From: Hemerocallis citrina
Lineage: Eukaryota; Streptophyta; Magnoliopsida; Asparagales; Asphodelaceae
NCBI GenBank assembly: GCA_017893485.1
Contig: CM030364.1
Span: 203,418,827-203,482,826, forward strand
Reading direction: 5' to 3'
Length of the DNA: 64,000 nt
Part shown: piece after piece, positions 56,876 through 64,000 of the stretch
Numbering within the stretch: position 1 is the stretch's first letter
How the letters are laid out: each line of letters starts with the position of its first letter
Translations under genes and position numbers: made by a program
Notes under the pieces: model-generated
Database searches by the model: none
Told to the model about the DNA's origin: nothing
What the model saw: only the letters and a program-made list of their open reading frames with translations

Positions 56876-58270
56876 CTACTCTCCTCCTAAGAACTTAATT
56901 AAGTGCTCCGCGTTCCAGGGCCTCTTGATGGGCTTGCCGTCGGTGTTTGTCAGACGATATGTGCCCGGTCGTACAACCTCTGATACCTTGTAAGGGCCCT
57001 CCCAGTTTGGTGCCAACTTTCTTTTCTGGCCGGGGTTGGATACCGCCAGCTTCCGGAGGACAAGATCTCCGAGTTTGATGTCGGTTGGGCGCACCTTCTT
57101 TTTGTAGAACCTCTCGATCCTTTGCTGGTAGATACTCCTTCTAATGGCCGACTTCTCCCTGACCTCGTCAATGAGGTCCAGGTCGGCTCGTAGCTGTAAA
57201 GAGTTACTTGCCTCGTCGAAGGCCATGATCCGGGGAGAGGGGATCCCTATTTCCAGGGGAATGATGGCCTCTGCGCCGTACGTCAGATTGAAAGGCGACT
57301 CCCCTGTTGGGATCCTCTTCGTCGTTCGGTGGGCTCAGAGAACACTTGGCAGTTCGTCGACCCATAACCCCTTGGAGGAATTATCGAGTCGCTTCTTGAG
57401 TCCGTCGAGGATCTGACGGTTTGCGTCCTCTGCCTGCCCGTTGGACTGGGGATGACATACTGAGGAGAAGCGCTGCTGGATCCCGAGATCTTCGCAGAAC
57501 TTGCGGAAATGCTTGCCTGCGAATTGGATCCCATTATCTGTGACGAGCACCTGAGGGATCCCGAACCGACAGATGATGTGCTTCCAGAAGAATTGTTGCG
57601 TCTGTTGCTCGGTGATCGTTGCTAATGGCTCTGCTTCGATCCATTTTGTAAAGTAGTCGATTGCTACTATGAGAAACTTTCGTTGCCCTGTTGCCTTTGG
57701 AAAGGGCCCTACCAGATCCATTCTCCACATTGCAAAGGGGATCGGACTGGCCATGGACCGGAGGTTTGCTTGCAGAGCCCTTTTGACGGGCGAGAACCTT
57801 TGATAGGGGCCACATTTCTTGATAAGGGTTAGGGCGTCTTGCAACATGGTGGGCCAGTAGTACCCATGATTCAAAGCCTTTCGCGCGAGCAAGCGGCATC
57901 CCATGTGGAATCCGCCGATCCCCTCGTGTAGCTCCTTGAGAGCATATTTGGCTTCATCGGGAGTGAGGCAGCGGAGATAGGGTCGGCCATCCGAGGTTGT
58001 GTAGGACCTTTTGAAGAGTGTTGAGTCGATCATTGTTAATCTTTCTGCTCGGGCCCTGACCCTTCTCGCCTCAGCTCGGTCTTCGGGGAGCTCTCCCTTG
58101 ACAAGAAATCATCTAATAAGAGTGGTCCAGTCGTCGGGGGGAGCTCCGTCTTCAATACACAGGACCTCCGGGATGTCGATGCTTGGTTTCAACATGACTT
58201 CGATCAGGACCGTGTGGTCGAGACCTTCGAAGGATGAGGAAGCCAGCTTTGACAGGGCGTCAGCCTGGAC
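56876..58270 (-). pseudogene. Integrase (Tat lineage), with stops and an altered zinc finger
   Basis: The N-terminal region has the two His of HHCC (HEGIGGFHMGCRLLARKALN), but the Cys pair reads KKCGPYQRFS, so the second Cys appears to be Tyr. The core keeps all three acids: WRMDLVGPFP, VLVTDNGIQFAGKHF and NGQAEDANRQIL. The C-terminal segment (56876-57226) has FYKKKVRPTDIKLGDLVLRK and NWEGPYKVSEVVRPGTYRL, the GPY/F-like module. There is no chromodomain, as expected for Tat. Stops interrupt it at 57335 and upstream near 58.1 kb. All pieces share one frame. The natural stop is at 56876. Confidence 0.92.
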
Positions 58271-58273
58271 ATT

Positions 58274-58945
58274 CTATTCCCGGGGGATTCTCAAAACAGC
58301 CGACTCATCGAAGGACGTCAGTAGGCAATGAACTATAGCTCGGTACTGGACCATTCGATCGTCGCGGGCCTCGTACTCCCCGGTGATCTGGTTGACCACG
58401 AGCTGGGAGTCGCTAAAAGCCCTGATCTGTCTGGCGCCGGCCTGATGAGCCAGGGTGAGCCCGGCGATCATGGTCTCGTACTCGGCCTCGTTGTTGGAGG
58501 CCGGGAAGTTGAGGAGGAGGCAGTACTGTAGAAGAAACCATCTGGGCCTCGCAGGATGATGCCAGCTCCGCTGCCCGCCTCGCAGGAGGAGCCATCGACA
58601 TAAACTTCCCACGTTTGGTCGGCCTCCTTGCTTGCGGGATGCTCGGAGATGGTGCATTCCGTGATGAATTCTGCGAGCGCCTGTCCCTTGATGGCTGTTC
58701 TGGGTTGATAGCCAATGTCATACTGGCTGAGCTCGATCGACCATTTGATGAGTCGACCCGAGCTCTCCGGTTTGTAGAGCATGGCCTTCAGAGGTTGGTC
58801 TGTCAGTACCTGGACCGAATGAGATTGAAAATATGGACAGAGTTTCCGCGAGGCCATGACCAAGGCGTACGCTACTTTCTCCATCCGAGAGTATCTGGTC
58901 TCGGCGTCGAGCAGGACCTTGCTGACATAGTATAGCGGCTTCTGT
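58274..58945 (-). pseudogene. Dual RNase H region: degenerate ancestral RNH plus archaeal-type aRNH
   Basis: The first RNase H-like domain follows RT (LWLYLSASEKVLSAVLVW, then KVAYALVMASRKLCPYFQSH and VLTDQPLKAMLYKPE). Its first catalytic Asp position is Ser, so it is the inactive connection-like domain. The second is an added RNase H (WEVYVDGSSCEAGSGAGIIL, then NNEAEYETMIAGLTLA, FSDSQLVVNQITGEYEARDD), with DGSS, E and DSQ catalytic motifs retained. Two RNase H domains characterise the Tat lineage. A frameshift near 58.53 kb splits the second domain and shifts the rest of pol by one frame. Stops lie at 58945 and 58274. Confidence 0.88.
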
Positions 58946-59790
58946 TATCCTTCCTCCTCCCAAACGAGAACGGCACTGAGCACCTTTTCCGAGGCTGACA
59001 AGTAAAGCCAGAGTGGCTCTCCCTGTTCGGGCTTGCTGAGGAGGGGAGGGTTTGTGAGGTACTCCTTCAATTGGGCAAAGGCCTCTTGCTGTTGGGTACC
59101 CCACTCGAACCCTCCGGTGCTGCACAGGGCTTTGAAGAACGGAAGAGACTTCTCTCCAGACTTGGAGAAGAAACGGCCGATGGCCGCCAGTCTTCCCGTC
59201 AGCCGCTGGACCTCTTTGATGTTCCTGGGAGGGGCCATGTCTAATATAGCCTGGATCTTTTCGAGGTTCGCCTCGATGCCTCGCTGGCTAACAATGAAGC
59301 CAAGAAACTTTCCCTCGGAGACGCCGAAGGCGCATTTGTCCGGATTGAGTCTCATGTTATGTGTTTGAAGGACCCCAAAGGCCTCCTCTAGATCGGCGAC
59401 ATGATCCTCCCCCTGCTGGCTCTTGACGAGCATGTCGTCTACGTACACCTCCATATTGCGCCCGATTTGCTCCTTGAAGACTCAGTTGACGAGCCTCTGA
59501 TAAGTGGCGCCGGCGTTCTTTAGCCCGAAGGGCATGACCCTGTAACAGTATAGCCCCTGGTCTGTGACGAAGGACGTCTTGGCGATGTCGGGAGGGAACA
59601 TGCGGATTTGGTTGTAGCCTGAAAATGCATCCATGAAGGATAGAAGCTCGTGACCCGATGTTGCATCGATAAGAGCATCGATTCTGGGGAGGGGGAATGG
59701 ATCCTTGGGGCATGCCTTGTTGAGGTCCGTAAAATCTATATAGATCCTCCAGCTTCCGCTCGCCTTCTTGACCATGACAACGTTTGCCAA
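58945..59790 (-). pseudogene. Reverse transcriptase (Tat lineage)
   Basis: Conserved blocks occur in order: WLANVVMVKKASGSWRIYID, LNKACPKDPFPLPRIDALID, LLSFMDAFSGYNQIRM, KTSFVTDQGLYCYRVMPFGL, then a TGA at 59482, then EVYVDDMLVKS with the catalytic YVDD intact, and CAFGVSEGKFLGFIVSQRGI in the thumb. The same frame runs from gag. It would copy element RNA into cDNA. It is disabled by stops at 59482 and 58945 and by stops upstream at 59887. Confidence 0.93.
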
Positions 59791-59886
59791 CCACTTGGGA
59801 TAGCTGACTTCTTGGATGAAGCGAGCGGTCAGGAGCTTGTCGACTTCTGTATTTACTGCCTGCTATCGCTCCGGGGCGAACTTACG

Positions 59887-60621
59887 TCACTTTTGGACAA
59901 CCGGCTTCGACCCGGGGATCACGCTGAGTTTGTGCATGATGAGATCCTCGGAGATACTGGGCATGTCAGAAGGCTTCCAGGCGAAGAGGTCGACATTGCG
60001 GCGAATGCAGGTGATGAGGGCGGACTTAAGGTGAGGGGTGAGGGAGCAACTTACCCGAAAGTGCTTCGACAGATCCCCTATCTCGAATGAGACATCTTCC
60101 AGCTCGTCTGCCGACTCGGGCTCTGGCTGGGTCCTCTGGGGCTGCATCTCGACAGCATCGAGGGGAAACACGACGCTCCCGATTGCTGTCATGTAGCATG
60201 AGCGAGCAGCTTCCTGTTTCCCCCGGACTACTACTACTCCGGTATTGGTAGGGAACTTCATCTTTTGGTGATAGGCCGAGGGGACAGCCTGGAGGGAGCA
60301 GAGGCCCGGGCGACCGAGTATTGCATTGTAGGCTGCCTTGACGTTTACCACCATAAAGTCCATGGACTCGGTTCTCCGGTTTGGGGTCGTGCCTACCGTG
60401 ACGTCTAGCGTGACGATCCCCTCAATAGTTACAGGGACGCCCGAGAACTCGTGCAAGGTGTATCCCGCCAGCTTTAGCTTGTTGCGGGAGAGCTTTAGGT
60501 TCTCGAAGGCTTCGAGAAACAGAATGTTGACCGAGCTCCCGTTATCCACAAGGATTCGCCGAGCGTCAAAATTGGCCATGCTGAGGTTGATAACGAGGGC
60601 GTCGCAATGAGAGAGTCGCAC
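59887..60621 (-). pseudogene. Aspartic protease region (Tat lineage)
   Basis: The active site ARRILVDNGSSVNILFLEAF carries the DNGSS form also found in the gag-protease element at 8.07 kb. Then come GVPVTIEGIVTLDVTVG and MDFMVVNVKAAYNAILGRPG. A long linker (VDLFAWKPSDMPSISEDLIM) leads towards RT and ends at a stop (59887). Upstream of 60621 stops occur in the linker from gag. The frame is the same as gag and RT. Confidence 0.9.
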
Positions 60622-60849
60622 CCCCTCCAGGTCTTCCCCCGAGAAGGAGACAGGCAGTTACTGGATCAAAGGGGGGAGAGGACCTCCCGGATGAACGCCT
60701 TACGGGAAGTGATGGACTCCCCTCCCATGGCTCCCGTGGACGCAGTGTAATATGGCTTGGCCCTCAGGCTCGTCAAGCTCCTGCTCTCGCTCGAGGAGCT
60801 ACAGGGGAGCTCGAGAAGGAGGTGGAGTCCTCCTGTTCCTCGTATCCCT

Positions 60850-62306
60850 CTGTCCCCGAGCTTCCTTTCGCTTGTACTCCCGGAGGTACCCTCGCTGAAT
60901 GAGGGCCTCGATCTCGTCTTTCAGGGCACGGCAGTGATCCTTGTCGTGCCCGTTGTCTCGGTGGAAGCGGCAGTAGAACTACTGATCCCTTTTCTTGCTG
61001 GTATTATTGGACGGACGAGGAGGGTACTGGACGAGGTCCCTGTCCTCGATCGCCAAGAGAATGGAGGACACATTTTGGGTTAGCAGGGTATACCTCTCGA
61101 AGCGAGGGATCGGCGGGACCTTCTTCATGGCACCCGCATCCCTTGGAGCCTTCTTTGATGGCTCGACTTCTTCGGCCTTCTGCTTTCCCTTCCCGGGGGC
61201 CTCCCTGGACTCTTCCGGGTTCAGGGCCTCTTCCGCCCTAATGTACTTCTCGACCCTGTTGAGGAGGTCGGGAAAATTGATGGGGGGCTTCTTTGCCAGA
61301 GAGGCTTTCAGCTGTCCATGACGGACGTTGTGCCGAAATGCCGCGGAGGCGATGCCAGGATCAAGGGAGGAAACCGACCTTGCCTCTGCGGTGAACCTCC
61401 GGACGAACACCCTGAGCGACTCCCCTTCCTTCTGCCTGAGTCCAAGCAAAGAAGCACTTGTCCTCTCGGCCTTCCGGCTGGTGACAAAGTGGGCAAGGAA
61501 ATTGCCCTCCAGCTGGTCGAAGGAGTAAATGGAGCTGGGGGTCAGCTTGGAGAACCATTCACGAGCCAGACCCCGGAGGGTGGCAGGGAAGGCTCGGCAC
61601 AGCAGGGGATCCGAAGCGCTGTGAATCATCATCAGGGTTTTGAAACCCTCCATGTGATCAGCAGAATCTCCCTCGCCGTCATAGGTCTCGAACTGAGGTG
61701 GTCGGAAATTTCGAGGTATTTCCGCTTGGAGGATGAGGTCGGAGAAAGGAGGTCGGACAGGTCTGTACCCCTGAGCCGCTCCAGGACCACCGTCGCCTAT
61801 GTGGTCGAGGCGATCCTCCATTTCTTGGAGGCACCTTAGGAGATCGCCATCGTACTCTGGTGGGATCGTTGATGGGCGGGACACGCTGGCCTCGGCGTTC
61901 GACCTGGTTTGAGAATGGTGGACATCCTCCCTGGGGGCCCCTCGGAGGGCCCCCAGAATTTCCCTCCGGAAGTCCTGGAACTCCTGGTGAGTGACTGGGG
62001 CTCCCTTGACCCGGTTCGGTTGAGCCGAAGGTTGCCGTCCGACGCGGCTGAGCGCTGGCCTCCGTCCTTGGGGCGGTGGTTTTGGATGGTTCGGGGACGA
62101 GTTGGAAGCGGCCCTTCCTCTGCTGCGACTAACCTGTCGGTTTATGATTACCCCCGTAAGTCGGGCTGGGCTGGACGGGAGGCGCTCTTCTGGGGTCCCT
62201 GACGGGGAGCCCCGTGATTGGATGCGTGCGCTTCGGCGGCAACACCCGGCGGGGGCAAGTCCCGCTGCGGTGCGGAGGTAGCAGCCTTCTTGGCTTTGGG
62301 GGCCAT
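60850..62306 (-). pseudogene. gag: gag (Tat lineage), N-terminus frameshifted
   Basis: The likely initiator is the ATG at 62306 (MAPKAKKAATSAPQRDLPPP). That frame stops near 62.15 kb, and the capsid part is in another frame, open from about 61.9 kb to 60979. It contains RNFRPPQFETYDGEGDSADH, FKTLMMIHSASDPLLCRAFP, ATLRGLAREWFSKLTPSSIY and KPPINFPDLLNRVEKYIRAE, typical retrotransposon gag blocks. A TAG at 60979-60981 precedes the knuckle-like CRFHRDNGHDKDHC and LKDEIEALIQRGYLREY. It would build particles and package RNA if intact. Confidence 0.88.
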
Positions 62307-62367
62307 GAGAGTTTGGCTGTCGAGGTACCTTGATGGTCGGGCTCGGGTCGGCTTCTGACGTAGTTTT

Positions 62368-62383
62368 CCCACAGACGGTGCCA
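62368..62383 (-). promoter_or_regulatory. Primer binding site of the Tat element
   Basis: The minus strand reads TGGCACCGTCTGTGGG three bases inside the 5' LTR, identical to the site at 5891 in the gag-protease element. Confidence 0.8.
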
Positions 62384-62386
62384 ACC

Positions 62387-62950
62387 TGATGCGGTTTGTT
62401 TCTGGGAGACGTGTGGATGCACCAGGTGTGAGTTCTTACTCGATTTGTATTTGAAGGAGGAAGCTACTAATCAGACGACCCTCGGCTGGCCGAGCAGTAC
62501 TGGTGACAGGCTGGAGTGAGGCAAGGCTGGATGCTCGGCTCGGATTAGGGGGCTCGGATCCGAGGTCTGGTGTACCTACAGACGATCTAGGAACACCGGG
62601 GTTGGTCCCGGTGGCATACCCTCCGACGATCTAGTTAGTCTCTGTGAGAGAGTAGCAGTAACTAGGGTTTTGTGGAAGAAAGATTGATTACCTGCAGACA
62701 GGGGGGAGGGTCTGGTATTTATAGGGGAAGCCAATCGGGTCCAGACCCGGTTACCAGAGTGGCTGAAGCGGTGGAAAGCCGGGCGGTATAGGGCTGACGT
62801 GGCAGACGCCGGAGCGGTTTCCGGGCTGACTTAGCAGAGCTCCGGGCGGTTTTCCGGCGCTGATGTGGCAGATCTGAAGGATCAGAAAGAGCGCGTATCC
62901 GAGGGGATCCGGTGGCCCAGGATGGGCCACGTTATTCCTGACCCATATCA
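62387..62950 (-). repeat. 5' LTR of the Tat element (564 bp)
   Basis: Complete copy with TG...CA ends (on minus TGATATGGG...CGCATCA). Its counterpart at 33090-33598 lacks the first 77 bp. The TATA box is at 62716-62723. Confidence 0.93.
62716..62723 (-). promoter_or_regulatory. TATA box of the Tat 5' LTR
   Basis: TATAAATA on the minus strand, about 230 bp into the LTR. It would drive the gag-pol transcript. Confidence 0.65.
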
Positions 62951-64000
62951 ATAACGATTCTTAAAGACTTTAGCAAACACAAACTTGTTCACAAACAGAG
63001 CTAAAGGGACTATCCTACTGATGTCGTGTTGTGAATATGCACTTAGTCCTTAATGCAAATATTTCTATTATATGACACTAATGCGCACTTGTTCAGAGTC
63101 TATGCAGCCCATACTACATAGGTCCGAGGGCAAGCCCTTAACCGTTCTTCATCTTGTAGGGTTCAATCCCTCGCCATGACTTAATCTACTACAGTAGCTA
63201 CGGTAAGTATCCTAGATGTTTTATGACCTATGAACTCATGTCTAGGCGCCCTGGAGGGAATCCCAACGCACTGAAACATAACTCATCATGCAGGCATCCT
63301 GTGGTAATTTAGCTCCTACCATAGACATGACACCACCCGCCGTCACCAAACACCCCACGAGCATTGCCACCGGGACGGTACTCTGGAGTAGTATCTACGT
63401 CCTACTCATGACGCATCATGAGACATCCTGTGAATACTCTCATGCCGCCAATCCAATGGCCCTCATACTCAATGTTTTTCGTCTTACTTTCATCACATCT
63501 TCACTATATATCTAATCCTTAATTTAATTGAATCATGAACAAAATTAATCCCTTAGGGTTAGCACTTCCACTATACCGGTCTTATTCATTCATTTCACAT
63601 GACCCAAATCTTAGTCCTTTCATCCCAAATAATATTTTCACATTTCTTTTATTGCCGGTATAAGGCTTAGCTACACCCTAGTTCTTAATTTCAACTCATA
63701 ATTACAACATCGAGCTTTTCATACTTACAAAGTCTTTTTTCATGATTAATCACAGTTCACGTTTCATAATCATAGTATTCATGTATCCATATTCATAATA
63801 TCCTTCATAACTCAACATGTCATTTAATTATATTTTCATACACCATTTCATGCATAAATAAAAAAAATTTCAACTTTTCATAATAGTTCATTCATTTCAC
63901 AAATCTCTTATTCTTATTTCAATCCATACTAATTTCACAATTTGTAATTTCAATTAATTACACAAATCAAACTTCCAAATTTCTCATTACTAATTCTCAT
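62951..64000 (-). repeat. 5' LTR of the chromovirus, continued to the window end
   Basis: It resumes at the duplicated ATAAC and matches 25969 to about 27010 of the 3' LTR with scattered substitutions. The rest of the LTR (about 2 kb) lies beyond the window. The short plus-strand ORF at 63288 mirrors the one at 26295 and is LTR sequence. Confidence 0.93.

Larger units (their letters stand above)
33090..62950 (-). mobile_element. Tat-lineage Ty3/gypsy retrotransposon, 29.9 kb, nested in the chromovirus LTR
   Basis: The boundaries TGATGTGG (33090) and CATATCA (62950) are flanked on both sides by ATAAC, and the surrounding chromovirus LTR reads continuously once the element is skipped. The 5' LTR is 62387-62950, the primer site 62368-62383, then gag, protease, RT, dual RNase H and integrase down to 56876, all on the minus strand. 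The remaining 23 kb holds tandem repeats, an antisense spliced gene, a CACTA end, a satellite array and a truncated 3' LTR. Antisense extra genes and repeat-rich 3' regions are known traits of the Tat lineage. The size is inflated by the 16-kb array and the CACTA insertion. It is inactive: many in-frame stops, one frameshift, no visible polypurine tract and a 3' LTR lacking its start. Confidence 0.92.
25646..64000 (-). mobile_element. Tekay/Del-lineage chromovirus, minus strand, split by a nested insertion and running off the window
   Basis: The 3' LTR is 25646-28968, the polypurine tract follows at about 28969-28982, pol is 29051-32353, a gag remnant is 32400-32616, and the tRNA-iMet primer site is 32758-32769. 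The 5' LTR starts at 32773, is interrupted at 33089 and resumes at 62951, continuing past 64000. The coding order PR-RT-RH-INT-chromodomain and the primer site place it with chromoviruses. All pol segments share one frame broken by in-frame stops, and most of gag is deleted, so it is dead. The left flank is CCCAT; the partner duplication would lie beyond the window. Positions 33090-62950 inside this span belong to the nested Tat element. Confidence 0.92.

Overview
This is plant nuclear DNA, probably from a eudicot with a large, repeat-rich genome. The evidence is Ty3/gypsy retrotransposons of the chromovirus (Tekay/Del) and Tat lineages, a CACTA transposon end, copia gag debris, plant-type GT-AG introns, AT-rich intergenic DNA and no compact operon-like coding. 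I could not name the species. Almost every recognisable gene belongs to a transposable element and is broken by stops or deletions. The only candidate host-gene pieces are a few exon-like segments at 16.7-16.9 kb (+ strand) and 18.9-22.5 kb (- strand).

Layout: 452-4144 is a solo LTR (TSD ATAAA). 5231-12476 is a Tat-type element with two 657-bp LTRs that carries only gag and protease. 13488-16469 is a second solo LTR (TSD GAAAA) related to the chromovirus described next. 16470-25645 is AT-rich host-like DNA with possible exons, a MITE-like element, two local duplications, a copia gag relic and a foldback element. From 25646 past the window end lies a chromovirus on the minus strand: 3' LTR 25646-28968, pol 29051-32353, gag N-terminus near 32.4-32.6 kb, tRNA-iMet-type primer site at 32758-32769, then its 5' LTR.

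That 5' LTR is split at a duplicated ATAAC (33085-33089 and 62951-62955) by a 29.9-kb Tat retrotransposon on the minus strand (33090-62950). Its 5' LTR, gag, protease, RT, dual RNase H and integrase lie at 56.9-62.9 kb. Its long 3' region holds 54-bp and 224-bp tandem repeats, an antisense spliced gene (aORF, 51.7-53.7 kb) with a putative gypsy-type Transposase_28-like protein, and a CACTA terminus (51697) directly upstream of the aORF start.

The most striking feature is a 16.1-kb satellite array (33594-49684) of about 53 monomers of about 302 bp, inside this nest. It joins directly to a 3' LTR that has lost its first 77 bp and its polypurine tract, through a 5-bp CAGAT microhomology. The array has higher-order structure (3-monomer blocks and a 6-monomer block repeated about 3.3 kb away). 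A diverged, possibly founder-like copy lies at its right edge. The window appears to record a satellite that amplified within nested transposable elements: chromovirus, then Tat, then CACTA, then satellite growth and a microhomology deletion.
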